From assembly GCA_023525975.1 (NCBI GenBank), contig JAKNSE010000037.1, positions 6,244,501 to 6,308,500 on the forward strand: a stretch of DNA of 64,000 nt, read 5' to 3'. This document shows positions 1-10,966 of the stretch, piece by piece (position 1 is the stretch's first letter; every line of letters starts with the position of its first letter). The notes under the pieces were generated by a model. The model did not search any database. It saw only the letters and a list, made by a program, of their open reading frames with translations, and was not told where the DNA came from. The position numbers and the translations under genes were made by a program. The stretch comes from Smallanthus sonchifolius (lineage: Eukaryota; Streptophyta; Magnoliopsida; Asterales; Asteraceae).

Positions 1-576
1 TCGACACAACTAAAATTTAAAATTCCAAAATTAAATATGAAAAATTTAAACCTAATAAATTAGAATTGAAACTTGTAAACATGTTTTTTGAAAAAAAAAT
101 TTCGTCATTTAAAAAAAATTAAAGTTTAAAATATAATTCACTTTTAAAAATAAATATTTGCAAGTTTCTTAATTTTATTAAAAACTAAGTACTAAAATTT
201 ATAAATCAAATTAAAAATTTTGTTTATAAATATTAAATTTAATTAAATAAATACTAATTAAATATTAGTAAATTTTATTCTAACACATATTTATTTAAAA
301 TACAAACGTAGTATTTTCAAATTTTATATGTAAAATTAAAAAAGATCTTGTTTTTATATAATAAAATTTTTAAAAAATCATATTTTCTAATAATAAAACT
401 TTAAAAACTCACTTTTTAAAATCTCTTGTTTTTTAATTATTTATTTTTTTCATAATATTAACTTTTGATGATAATTTAAAAAAAATATGAGCTAATGGTA
501 ATAATGATGAAAATGTTTATTTATGTAATTTAAAAAAAAAAGCTAAATATGAAAGTATTAAATGAATGATATAAAT
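1..576. repeat. AT-rich dispersed repeat, left part, split by a hAT insertion
   Basis: Very AT-rich DNA with no gene. From about 200 it matches 45960-46640 in the same orientation (shared blocks around TCTAACACATATTTATTTAA and GTATTTTCAAATTTTATATG). The match resumes at 1575, so 577-1566 is a later insertion. The family is probably a relic non-autonomous Helitron, because the copy at 45895 begins with a CCCCGTGT/ACACGGGG hairpin, but this copy lacks visible ends. Confidence 0.6.
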
Positions 577-1566
577 TAGGGGTGTTCAAAACCGGATATC
601 CGAAATTTCGGTTATCCGAATTTCAGATAGTGGATTTTACTCTCCGAATCCGTATCCGAAATTTCGAATATCCGAAATTTCGGATACGGATTCGGATAGT
701 AAACCGGATATCCGATATTTGAAAAAAAAAAAAAAAAAAAATTATAGAACACGGAACGCATGTCAAACAAACCATCATGCCAAATAAGAATCAAATTTGA
801 AGAGAATAAATGCAAAAAAAATACCAGAAGGAAAAACATATCTATCATAGATGACATCTCTCACATAATATTGTTCCAGATTTATTTTTTTAAGATGAAG
901 ATTCAAAGTTTAAATTCTTCTTTGTACTTGATACTGAAACTATTCTCTAGGCACTTTTTTGCTGCAAAATCAGTATGCCCCCTTTCATCGTGACCACAAA
1001 CTCCTCATTGTAATCTATGCATTCCATCACTTCCAGATTACTTTTTTTCCCCAAAACCATCTCGAAATCAATATGAATATATAGAATACCTTTTAGTTGT
1101 GAAGAACTAAACAGTAGAACTGAGGAGTGAAGAGGGTGGCTGCGTGGAAGGAACGTAGTTTGCCGACTAGTGGCAGTCGGCAAAAGAGGGGGTCGGATTT
1201 GAGCGCAACCCGTAGTAGGTGGGAGTCGGATTTGAGGACTGAGGAGGGTGACTGCATGGGCGATGTCGTAGTGGGGCTGATGAACGATTCACGGTGGCCG
1301 AGGACGGATGAACGATTCACGGCGGTGTTGGATTCAGGAGCGTGGGAGAGAGTTGGGACTTTGGAGGTAGGAGGCAGATTGGAATTTAGGGTTCTAACTT
1401 CTGATGTCTCACATGTATATATATTTAAATATAATACATAATGAAAATTTCAGATATTATTATCCGAATCCGAAAATTCAGATATCCGAAATTTCGGATA
1501 ATTCAGATTCGGAATTTCGGATAATTCGGGTTCGGTTTCGGATTTGGATTTTTGTGAACACCCCTA
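577..1566. mobile_element. hAT-type non-autonomous element, 990 bp
   Basis: The ends are 12-bp perfect terminal inverted repeats, TAGGGGTGTTCA and TGAACACCCCTA. They are flanked by an 8-bp direct repeat ATATAAAT (569-576 and 1567-1574), the TSD length typical of hAT elements. The related repeat at 46640 shows the unoccupied site. Subterminal regions are packed with the self-complementary words CCGAAATTTCGG and GGATATCC, which may bind transposase (inference). No transposase is encoded. A GC-richer block at about 1120-1400 is unlike the rest and may be captured DNA. Confidence 0.9.
643..696. repeat. 24-bp perfect inverted repeat inside the hAT element
   Basis: Positions 643-666 are the exact reverse complement of 673-696, separated by 6 bases (AATATC). 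The arms are made of CCGAA/TTCGG words, so this is a strong hairpin or cruciform close to the left end of the hAT element. Confidence 0.9.
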
Positions 1567-1574
1567 ATATAAAT

Positions 1575-1665
1575 GTGATTTTGGGGGGAAAAAGTTGTGA
1601 GATTGAATATGGTTATGCCAAGTGGCAAAACCATTTAGTTTTTTTTTATTAGAAGAGATATTATA
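1575..1665. repeat. Right part of the split AT-rich repeat
   Basis: Continues the alignment of 1-576 to 45960-46735 after the hAT insertion (shared TTTTGGGGGGAAA and a T-rich tail before ATTATA). No coding content. Confidence 0.6.
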
Positions 1666-1699
1666 CATATTTAACACTTCCAATTTTCAAATAATTTCG

Positions 1700-2220
1700 T
1701 TTCTCTATAATAATTTATGTTCTTTACCTAAAATAAAACATAAAGCGTCACTTTCTTAAGTTTTTTTTCGAACTTCCACTATAAATTTCATTGAAAATGG
1801 AGTTATATTCATAATCGATATTTTTTTATCTTACGTTATAGCTAATATACTTTTCTGATAATCGATAAACTCTATCAAACGAGCCGATAACGAACATGTC
1901 CACGCCGTGTTGCGAGGGGTAATCATTTAGCCCCTCATACTATATATATTATACGTTCTTAACCTAGTTTTCTATTAATTTCGTTTTTCTGTGCCAACTT
2001 TCGTTCGTTAACTTTATTTTAAAAACGAAATGCGTGGTTTTTTTTTTCAACATTTATGTATAACTTTAACTAACCGGAGTTATATTCAACTTGGAGTTTT
2101 TTTTTATCGTGCGCTATAGTGATGTCGGCATAAGTTTTATCCACCCAAACAAGCCGGCATAAGTTTTATCCACCCAAACAACCAGACACCCGCAGCGAAG
2201 CGCGGGTGCAAGAAATCTAG
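1700..2220 (+). mobile_element. Helitron remnant with a 3' terminus
   Basis: The right end has Helitron hallmarks: a GC-rich hairpin CACCCGC/GCGGGTG (187-193 and 202-208 within 2187-2208), eight further bases, then CTAG followed by T. The body matches the reverse complement of about 58977-59100, including AACTTTCGTTCGTTAACTTT, so two copies of one family lie in opposite orientations. A 30-bp unit beginning CGGCATAAGTTTTATCC is tandemly doubled at about 2126-2182. The 5' (TC) end is not certain, so the start given is approximate. Confidence 0.65.
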
Positions 2221-3972
2221 TTCATATTATTTTGATAAATAACTATATTTAAATTTCGTTATATAAAATTAACTATTTTTTAATTTTTTAATTTTAGTGT
2301 TTTGTTTTATATATTTTATTACTTGACTGTATTTTTTTTACTGTTTACTTTTTTTTATTTCTTTTAAATATTTAAAAAATAAAATTTTAAGTGCTCAAAC
2401 TTTGTAGGCGATAGTTTTACAACGCTGTATTTTTAACCAACGGTTTTTATAGTTTGCTTGCGCATTTCTTAGCGTTTGTTTTTACAATCCAACTTTTTCG
2501 TATTTCTCAGTATATCGCCACAATGTTTTTTTATCTGTTTCAACTTTCAAAAACAAACCACCGTAAATGTGCTGAATTGATACCATTGCGAAAGAATCCC
2601 ACTAGTTCTTGAATATTTAGTAAAAAGCAAATAACCATGACATCATTTAAGAGAAGAATATCATTGCATATCGTTTTGAAACTTTTAAATTATGGTGGTG
2701 TGTAAAAGGGTTCATTACACAAAATGATAAAATAAATATCCATATTCGGTCTCATACTCATTGGATATCTATTAGTTATTACTCCTTGGGTTCACGGATA
2801 TACTCATGAGAATTGGTCGGATTCATAGTTTTATACATGGGCATATTTATGGCCGGCTAAATGACTTGGCGGTGGTCAGCGTAATGAGCCACGGCCAATG
2901 GGTTTATACGGGTGTATTAACGATTATTGGCAGCTTAACAAACATGGGGGCACCGAGTATGGACATGATTAAATTGAACTTTTATGTAAATATCTTCTCC
3001 GAACTTATGTCGTCTCTGGAACATCCTCCGATTTAATTTTCAAATTGTTAATAAACACATATTTGATTTTCAAAATTGGTAACATGTAAAGACAAACATA
3101 TAGAAAGGGAAACGCTATTTTGTGTAGTCTTGTTAGGACCACATATATTCGGTCCAATTGTTCATACACATGTTTTTCAATTAAACTTTCAAAACGTGTG
3201 TACGTAGCAACGTGGACGTGGCCATTTTTAAGGAATATACGTTACAGATTTTCTACAAGGTCTCTTTTTTGTATTCAAATGATATAAGAAAGCGTGTGGA
3301 TTACATACGAAGATGAGTTTTTCGAGGGCCCATACCAATGGTGGCAACCAACGAGATATGACCAACATGTTGGTATGTATCTTAATAATCATTCGAAAGA
3401 GAGAAGGAGATACATTTAGATAGTTATATTTTTGGTTATACATGTTGATGTGCAGGGATGTGATGTGGACGAACCTTAGTAACGTCATATATATCTATCC
3501 CATGAAAAGTGGCATGGAGGTGTTCTTTGCTTCGTGTTGGTGTCATACCAATCTGCTTTGGCAGCTGATATGACATGTTTGTCGGTGTTTGTTGTGCTTG
3601 ACGTTGGAGTGCTCTTAGGCATGTTTTAAGGAAACGTGATAGATTATCTTAGGGGTGCCCCTTTTTTTTTCTCTTTAATCTTATTATTCATTTATAACTT
3701 TTTCCAAAAGAAAAAAAGAAAACCATTCATGTTTATATCACAACTTCCTTCAATTAAAGGTAAAAACTCAAAAACCGAATGATGGTAAGTGATTATAAAG
3801 CAAACAAAATAATCACACTAGAAAGTGTAGTATTAATTAACTAAAACAAGAAAGCTAATTAACTCTTCATGTAAAAAAGTAAACATGAAAGCTAATTAAC
3901 TTTTCATAAAAAAAAAAGTAAACATCATCCTTGTAAATTGGACACCTTATGATGTATTGTTAAATAATATGT
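2221..3972. other. Intergenic relic DNA
   Basis: AT-rich DNA with only short, unconvincing ORFs. A 37-bp unit containing GAAAGCTAATTAACT is repeated twice at about 3850-3925. I recognise no gene or intact transposon end here. Confidence 0.5.
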
Positions 3973-4455
3973 GTGAGGCTTTCAATTCAAAGATAAGCCC
4001 ATCATTTCAACACTTGAATACATAATGGAGTACTTAATGAGGAAAATTGTGACTGTTTTGAAGCTAATTGACAGAAGTGATGGGCTGCTTACACCCACTA
4101 CCACCAAAATGTTAGAAGCCATAAAGGAGGCAACACAATACACAGTAATGTGGAATGGAGAAGATACATATGAAGTACGTGGTCAAAGGGGTGATCAATG
4201 TGATGTGGATACGTGTAAGAAAGTTTGTACTTGCTGGAGCTAGGAAATAACTGGTATGCCATGCAAACATATTGTGACATCAATTTGGTTCAATGCTACC
4301 AATGGTCAGTAATCTGGGGTATTAGAAAGTTGGGTAAATTCAATCTACATGGTGGATAGGTGGAGACCAGTTTACAATTTCAAGATTAATCCAATCAATA
4401 ATAGGTGTAATTTGCCAAAGTCCCAATTTCCTACGACCCTAACAAAGAATAATTT
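3973..4455 (+). pseudogene. Mutator-like (MULE) transposase C-terminal fragment
   Basis: From 3995 a frame reads KPIISTLEYIMEYLMRKIV, then LLTPTTTKMLE and QYTVMWNGEDTYEV. This is the region just before the SWIM zinc finger of MuDR-type transposases. The first SWIM cysteines (VCTC) are in this frame up to a stop at 4241. The matching GMPCKHIV, which carries the C-x-H half, is in another frame at about 4253, and conserved trailing words (RPVYNFKINPIN, SQFPTTLT) follow in shifted frames to about 4450. A part just before KPIIS also seems missing. Only the C-terminal third survives, frameshifted; the catalytic DDE part and terminal repeats are not visible. Confidence 0.8.
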
Positions 4456-4833
4456 CCTTGATATGATCAAATTGAACTAAATTACATTTTCAATTTGATG
4501 ATTTCTCGAGATAATTTCCTTGGGATTTTCTTGTTCTTCGATTCGACATACACTCACACACCACATGAGAAAGAAGTTTCTTGATCTCTTTTGATTGATA
4601 CGTGGCTTTCACAAAGAATATCCAGATTTTTAATTGTGTATTCCATTGCCCACAATAAGCCCATCATCTTATATCCCATCACTTAACCTAGAAACTAAAA
4701 TTTCGATATTTTGATGTCAAATATGATAGGATAAGAGTGAATTGCTCTGGGTGAGTCAGAGGGCTTTCTTGACAATGGGTTTCCTCTTGGGGGTGGGGCA
4801 ACCCTGTTTTTCAGGTGAATTTCGATTAGCTTT
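4456..4833. other. Left flank of element C
   Basis: No recognised gene. A short open stretch ends at 4833 and, if element C is mentally removed, stays open for about eight codons past the target site into 45216-45240. Too short to call a gene. Positions 4829-4833 (GCTTT) are the left TSD copy. Confidence 0.4.
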
Positions 4834-5634
4834 TGTAAGACCCAAAAATCCATCCCAATTTAAACTTTTAAAAAGCACACGGAATTAAGGTCCCAAAACA
4901 ATTTTAACGCATCAACAACGTTTAAGATTTACCAACATAAGTTTAGACTTCAACACCATAAGTAAAGTATTTATAGATAACTACAACAATCCACAAGTTA
5001 TAACACACCCAAACATGTTTGTAAATTCCCCCACGAGATGTCTAAACAAAACAAAAACCACAACACCATGAGAATCCAAATCCACGAGAAGCGAGACGCG
5101 AGATCACAGCGGAGCTTTACCTACAATGAAAACACCCAAAATACACCATTAATAATAATATAAAGTCAAATCACCATGACCCAATACCAAAATCATATTT
5201 AAATTTTAATGGCGTAAGGTAGGGCGTAAAGTTACTCCATTTAATGTTATTGGCGTAAGGTAGTGGGTTAGGGCGTAAGGTTACTCCCTTCCCTACACAA
5301 ACATGATTTTTTTTTTTTTGCAGTTTTTGGCCTTTCCGACCGACAACCTCAATCCTCTATGGTCTTTAAGCCACAAAACTTATCTAATAACATTTACAAA
5401 TCACCCACATGTACTAACATATATATTCCTTAATTTTTCATCCCCAAATACGAGTACCACTACTCGTTTCTCACTCGATAAGAGTTTAACAACAAGTTAT
5501 AACAATTCGTTACTTTATGTATATATCAACCTACAACTTTAGACATATAACAACCCATACACACCTTATGTTCTACCATTAACTAAATTGACATATCCAC
5601 ATGTCTAATGAGTGATCCACCTCTCGGTTTCTCA

Positions 5635-5786
5635 CATGGAGTATTTGACTCCATGCCGACCCATGAAGTATCCACACTTCATGTCACCCGTGAAGTACTT
5701 GACCTCACTACCACCCAACTTGACCTCACTACCACCCGTGAAGTATCCACACTTCACATAACACCTCCACGAAGTATTCATACTTC
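5635..5786. repeat. Hairpin array 1 in the element C LTR
   Basis: Consecutive stem-loops with different but self-matching stems: CATGGAGT/ACTCCATG (5635-5655), CATGAAGT/ACTTCATG (5662-5683, loop ATCCAC), GTGAAGT/ACTTCAC (5738-5757, loop ATCCAC) and GAAGTA/TACTTC (5771-5786). Where the first arm changes (CATG to CGTG) the second changes to match. Confidence 0.8.
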
Positions 5787-5997
5787 ATGTAATCAACTAA
5801 TTTACCATTTCACTACTAACGGTTGACTTTCACCACATTAATTCAATTTTAGTCTATTGTTACCACATTCTTTATTTTAGTTGACTATTAACTACATTGA
5901 GTCATTTACACCATTTAACCACATATCACCCAATAGTTTGCCCAATAACCACATGAGTCAATTTACATCTATTTACCACATTTGCACATTCAAGTTT

Positions 5998-6285
5998 GAC
6001 TATTAACCACATAGTCTAATTACACATATTTATCACATTCATGTTTGACTATTAACCACATAGTCTAATTATAATTATTTATGACATTTGCACACTCAAG
6101 GTTGACTATTAACCACATAATCTAATTATACCAATTTCAACATAATAGGTTGACCATATACCACTAAGGTCAAATTCCACCAATTTCACCATTATCCACA
6201 ACGGTTTGACTTATACCATGCTAAGTCAATTTACAACAGATCACGATATTCTATATTTTAGTTTGACTATATGTCACTCTAGTCA
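5998..6285. repeat. Hairpin array 2 in the element C LTR
   Basis: Stem-loops with a TGAC/GTCA core and variable inner pairs: GACTAT/ATAGTC (5998-6016), TTGACC/GGTCAA (6150-6173), TTGACTT/AAGTCAA (6206-6229) and TGACTA/TAGTCA (6264-6285). The right LTR has the same array, for example TTGACTT/AAGTCAA at 42941-42964. Loops of 7-12 bases mostly contain ACCAC or a similar word. Confidence 0.75.
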
Positions 6286-6888
6286 CCTACATCTATTTAC
6301 CACGTTTAGTTTGACTATTCCACATAGTTCAACTACACCACTTTTACCAAGTGTAATTCATTAGGTTGACTAATTTCCTCATTATGTCAACTACAACAAT
6401 CTTACCATATAACTTTACTTTGACCATTTACCATGTGAGATAAAATCAACATACAACACATAAATAGATTTAACAATACATCTACTTACATGTAACCACC
6501 GCTTATCTACTACTAAGTAAGTGCAAAACACTTACCTTTGCCAATGAAGATTCCAATTCGTCTTCCAAGCTAGCCACTCCATACCTTGATCACATAAACA
6601 ATCCACTTGTGTAGTAATCTAGTAAATCCCCAATTATTCATCAATTGAGGTTTGACACCCACCCAAGATCTTATGATCCTCAGTTATCATCTAATCTAGG
6701 TTTATTATGCTCCAAAGAAGCTTTTAACCATTTAAATCAATTCCACCCATTTGACCCGTTAAGGATTTCATCCATTTTCACCCAATTCTCTTGTTACATC
6801 CCAATTTTTAAGAGATAAAAGTCTAGGGAATAAAAATGTAATAGTCCCAAAGTTAAAGGACTTAAAATAAAAAAAATGGGAAATGGAC

Positions 6889-7212
6889 GGTAGCGGACCG
6901 CTACCAAGCCAGTAACGGTCCGCTAGCCGCAAGTGATTCGGATAAGGGGAAGACAACACGTGTATGGTGACTCATTGAGAAGAGTTAGGCAGCAGACCGC
7001 TACCCAAAACATAACGGTCTGCTACGTAGTGGGCAAGAAAAACGGCTAGCAAGAGGCGGTAGCGGACCGCTACCGCCAAGCTTATCGGTCCGCTACGGGT
7101 CGTGTTGGAATTGTTGTTGATGTTCTCAAATGATCAACAATGACCATCTATTTATAGTGCTAGAACATGAACCGTAGCGGACCGCTACCGCCAAGCTTAG
7201 CGGTCCGCTACG
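6889..7212. repeat. Four palindrome modules in the element A LTR
   Basis: Each module has a short palindrome followed by a partner that pairs over a loop of 15-16 bases: 6891-6900 with 6916-6925, 6991-6999 with 7015-7023, 7060-7069 with 7086-7095, and 7175-7184 with 7201-7210. Three use AGCGGACCG/CGGTCCGCT. Module 2 uses AGCAGACCG/CGGTCTGCT, a G-C to A-T change made in both arms. 7055-7077 is also a perfect palindrome around one central base. Confidence 0.85.
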
Positions 7213-7280
7213 GGTCGTGTTCCAGCACTATAAATAGATGGTCATTGTTGATCATTTGAGAACATCAACAATAATTCCAA
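7105..7280. promoter_or_regulatory. 62-bp inverted repeat carrying two divergent TATA boxes
   Basis: 7105-7166 and 7219-7280 are inverted copies differing at 2 of 62 positions and separated by palindrome module 4. Each arm has a canonical plant TATA box: TATAAATA on the plus strand at 7229-7236, and its mirror on the minus strand at 7149-7156. The plus-strand box is well placed to start the retroelement transcript. The mirrored box would drive transcription leftward into element C (inference). Confidence 0.75.
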
Positions 7281-7582
7281 CACACACATACTAGCACGAT
7301 TTCCAAGGAATTAGAACGACGGTTACGAGCGCGGAGGTTACGAGTGCTGTACGCGGAGAGTGCGGTTCGATTTGGAGAAACGTTTAAAGCGAGGAACGAA
7401 CTTAGGAACTATCCGAGAATAATGTAAGTACACTGGACCCGTACCCTAGACACAAATACATGAATTATGTGTTTAAAATGATATGTGATATGTGTTATGT
7501 GTTATGTGATATGACGAGGGTACGGGGTAATGACGGATTTGTCTAAACACTAAACGTGAGTAATGGAGTAATCACAACGTAT

Positions 7583-8285
7583 TCAAGGGGTGGTGGATAC
7601 GCCGTTGGTACTTCCTATATATAAACCTCTTGTTTACTTTATGGTGAAACCATTATGAATGTTTAGGGGTATCGACTAATGAAGAATAAAGAAATATAGT
7701 AAACGTACGGGAGAACATCCAACTGGTATGTAGTTATCTGACAAACGGAATGTCCTGTCTAGGAAAGGGTGGTGTATAAATCTCTCCTAGACCCATCGCT
7801 CTTTCCTTGGGACATATCTGTTGGATGTACTACTCCGGAAGGAAGATCACCCCAGTTTACAATATATGTCGAATATGAATAAGAGATGAAAGTATACCAT
7901 GCATAAAAATGTGTACACGTGATGAATATGAATACGTGAAATGTATGATAAATATGTGAATGTATGATGATACGTGCAAACATTAATGAGTAGAATAAAA
8001 CGAGTCTAAACCCTAAAATAGAGTAACGAAGTACTCGCGAAGTGTTTAGAAGGGTGGTGGATATGCCGCTGGTACTTCCTATATATAAACGCTTCTACTA
8101 CATCGTGAAGAAACCGTTATAAAGTTTTAAGGTAAAGACTGGTTGATAAATATGATACTACGTGTGTACATGAATGAGTATGATGGAACGAGTCTAAACC
8201 CTAAAATGGAATAACGGAGTACTCACGAAATGTTAGAGGGGTGGTGGATACGCCGCTGGTACTTCCTATATATAAACCCGTTTAA
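7583..8285 (+). repeat. Three direct repeats with TATATATAAAC in the element A LTR
   Basis: A 40-bp block, GGGTGGTGGATACGCCG then CTGGTACTTCCTATATATAAAC, recurs at about 7587, 8051 and 8229. Flanking text (GAGTCTAAACCCTAAAATRGA, GAACCGTTA) is also repeated. It probably grew by tandem duplication within the LTR. Confidence 0.75.
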
Positions 8286-8469
8286 TGAATCGTGGAGAAC
8301 CGTTACGAAGTTTTAAGATAAGGACTGGTTGGTGAGTAAATCAAGCATATACATGAAATGAAAACAAATGCTTGATACATTTGGGAGGCTGTGAGTCAAA
8401 GATACTGAAGGTTCCAAATGAAATGAGATACCCGACCTGTAAGGTGGATCTCAATAAATAAAGAAGAAA

Positions 8470-8575
8470 AGAAAAGAAACTCTAGGCCTACGGGGCTGAA
8501 AGAGTAACTCTAGGCCTTCGGGGCTGAAAGAGTAAAGGATTCCAAGCCTACGGGGCTGAGGAATGAATGAATCTT
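8470..8575. repeat. Short tandem repeat in the element A LTR
   Basis: Three imperfect copies of a 33-36 bp unit containing GGCCTACGGGGCTGA (8487, 8513 and 8547). Confidence 0.7.
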
Positions 8576-9065
8576 CGTGACAAATGCAAGGATGCCTATA
8601 CTGACAAGTATAAGGACCTTGCCAATTCTCGGACCGGAGACAGAGGCCTGTGATGGTTGCGAGGGGGTTAGCATACCCATAGAATATACCAAAGCGTGGC
8701 CGGAGGGACGTCCGGAGATGGTCACGTGGGCTCGAGAGCACCAGAAAACTTGAACAATAAGAACCTAAAGGGTTCATAATAAAATGAACGATGCAGTGTA
8801 CTTACTTAGAGTAAGCTAATTCAAAAACGTTTTCCAAACACTGTAGGAAAGAAGCACGTGGAATAGGGCTTTGTGTGGACGAGGCTAATCGGAGATGAAA
8901 GATCCCTATATAGAATAATGTAATTATATTATCCTTTTGTAAAACAATATATTATTATAAATGAAAAAAAGTTATCCTAGCCGTTATGGCTAGATTTTAA
9001 TTATCTGGGACATGTTTTCCGCTATATAAAACTCTAATAAAATAAGGTATAAGTAGGACGTTTCA

Positions 9066-9085
9066 AGTTGGTATCAGAGCACGGT
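9066..9085 (+). promoter_or_regulatory. Element A primer-binding site
   Basis: TTGGTATCAGAGCA at 9068-9081, directly after the LTR, is complementary to the 3' end of plant initiator tRNA-Met, the usual minus-strand primer for Tekay/Del-type Ty3/gypsy elements. Confidence 0.9.
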
Positions 9086-9523
9086 TTGAGGGATTTAAAT
9101 ATCAGAAAAAGGGTACTTATACTCAAACCATAAGTGCTCGTGATATAAATAGGGATTCAATCTGACGCCGTCCGAGGAAGCAGGTATGTTTAAATTCTAG
9201 TGCTTAAACAGAAATATGTGAGTATACGTGGGTAGAACTTTGTATGGGATAAGCTCTATGTGATAGTTGGGAGTATCAGGATGGTAATATACATTACCTT
9301 ATGCCTGGCCAGTATAAGAGTTAATGCATGGGACTATCATGATATCCCAAACACCATATGATAACTTATGTCAGCAGATAGTAAGCCGGGAAATGTAAAT
9401 ATGCATGATTATGATATATTCATATCTATGAATAAATGAGTATGAAGTTTATGTGAAGTCCTTGAATATGATTAAATTGATACGAGGCATGTAGTATAAA
9501 ACCCTAGACTATGATTAGGGAAA

Positions 9524-10966
9524 ATGAATGAGAGATTAAGCGATATCGTGTTTCAGCAAATGGTTGAATATCAGAACGACGAAATACGTGACGAAGGAAG
9601 CCACATGAGGACTGAATCTTCACGTCACGATGAAAATGAAGTAGAACAAGTCTCGGAGAACATCCGGAGATAGATCGCAATAAAAGTAGAAAAAGCGTTT
9701 GATGCGAACTTTCCGATCTTGCAAGCAGATTTACAGAACTCATTAGAGAGTTGGTTTAAAAGCCATAGAGACATTACTCATAATGGAGAAGGAGGAAATC
9801 CAAAAGTTTATACGAAGTCAACTCGTTGCACGTATAAGGATTTCATGACCTGTAAACCATTAGAATTTAAGGGAGCTGTTAATCCCTTAGAAAGTCAGAG
9901 GTGGATCGCCTCGATAGAAAGGGCATTTGATACATGTCACTGTGAGAAAGAGGACAAAGTCACCTTTTCCACCAATCAGCTGAAAGAACGAGCTGATGAT
10001 TGGTGGGGAGTGGTGAAGAGAGAGAAAGGTAGAGAAAGGATTAAGGAAATGAGATGGGAAGAATTCAAAGATATCTTCCTGAAACATTATTGCCCACGAG
10101 TGGCAATTGAAAGAACTACTGAGGAGTTTCTTCAACTCCGTCAAACAATAGAGACAGTGGACGAGATCACAGGGATCTTTTATGACATGGCCAGATTATG
10201 TCCGACATTATTAACAACCCCGGAGATGTGGATGATGAGATATCATCTCGTTCTGAAAATAGAGATTAGAGAGTTTATCCATCCATCCAAGTGTGTAAAC
10301 TTGGAGGAAATGATCAATTGGGCTCGAGAACGAGAAACTGAGCTCAAGAGACAGACAGAGAGAGACGGGAAGAGGAAAGGAGAAAGTTATCCTTCTCCTA
10401 TGCCTCTTAAGAGGTTTAAGTTTAACAAACCGGGTGGCGGTTCCTCCCCAAGGAAAGGTATTCAAGTTTGTAAGACTTGTGGAATAAGGCACCCGGGAGA
10501 GTGCCGACTCAAAGTGACGAGTTGTCACAAGTGTGGAAGCTCATGACACTCTGCATTGCAATGTATGAGTGGCACCCAAGTGTGCTACAACTGCTATAAG
10601 CCAGGACACTTTAGCAGGGAATGTCCTGAGCTAAAATCTCAGACAGAAAAGACCGGAAAAGGGTCTAGAGTGGCAGATAATGAGATAAAAAGGATCGAAG
10701 CCCCGAAGCCAAGGGGTAGGGCTTTTCAGATCACTATAGAGGAAGCGAAAGATGTTCCTGACATTGTATCAGGTATATTCCTCTTGAATTCCCTACCCGC
10801 TTGTGTTTTATTCGATACGGGAGCTAGTCGATCATTTATTTCTTTAAAATATGCGAACTCTAGAAAATTTAATAGAAGTAAGTTGGCTAAGGCATTAGAG
10901 GTTGAAATCGCGAGTGATCAAAACTGCGTAGTAACCGAAATATGCCGAGATTGCCGACTACTGATA
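9524..10966 (+). pseudogene. Element A gag (and start of protease), broken
   Basis: One reading frame starts at ATG 9524 and is interrupted by in-frame stops at 9671, 10544 and 10967. It shows the retrotransposon gag core (LEFKGAVNPLESQRWI, ERADDWWGVVKRE) and then three zinc knuckles: CKTCGIRHPGEC, a second one cut by the 10544 stop, and CYNCYKPGHFSREC. The aspartic protease follows with its catalytic FDTGASRSFIS at about 10810. Three-knuckle gag fused in frame to protease is the Tekay/Del chromovirus layout. Gag would form the virus-like particle. The stops make this copy inactive. Confidence 0.9.

Larger units (their letters stand above)
4834..6791 (-). repeat. Element C left (3') LTR, truncated
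   Basis: Aligns from its first base to 41932-43910 in the right LTR. It stops at CCCAATTCTCT where element A begins (TGTTACATCC at 6792), whereas the right LTR continues with CAAGGTTCTTG. The missing remainder was lost with the deletion that truncated element A. It contains two hairpin arrays listed separately. Confidence 0.85.
6792..9065 (+). repeat. Element A 5' LTR
   Basis: Starts TGTTACATCC at 6792, where the element C LTR is interrupted, and ends TTTCA at 9065, three bases before a primer-binding site. Length is about 2.27 kb. It holds palindrome modules, a promoter-bearing inverted repeat and internal subrepeats listed below. The 3' LTR is absent because the element is truncated near 12905. 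Confidence 0.75.

Noticed and set aside
1127..1441. 104-codon ORF inside the hAT element
   Set aside because: No recognisable domain, and the other strand is equally open. Kept only as a composition anomaly.
2806..3036. 76-codon ORF
   Set aside because: No family resemblance and nothing in the context supports it.
4740..4833. Host gene exon interrupted by element C
   Set aside because: The open stretch is under 45 codons even after joining across the duplication, and I recognise no protein.
5303..5826. Open frames in the left LTR of element C
   Set aside because: They lie in LTR sequence that also exists at 42430-42850 with different interruptions. Non-coding.
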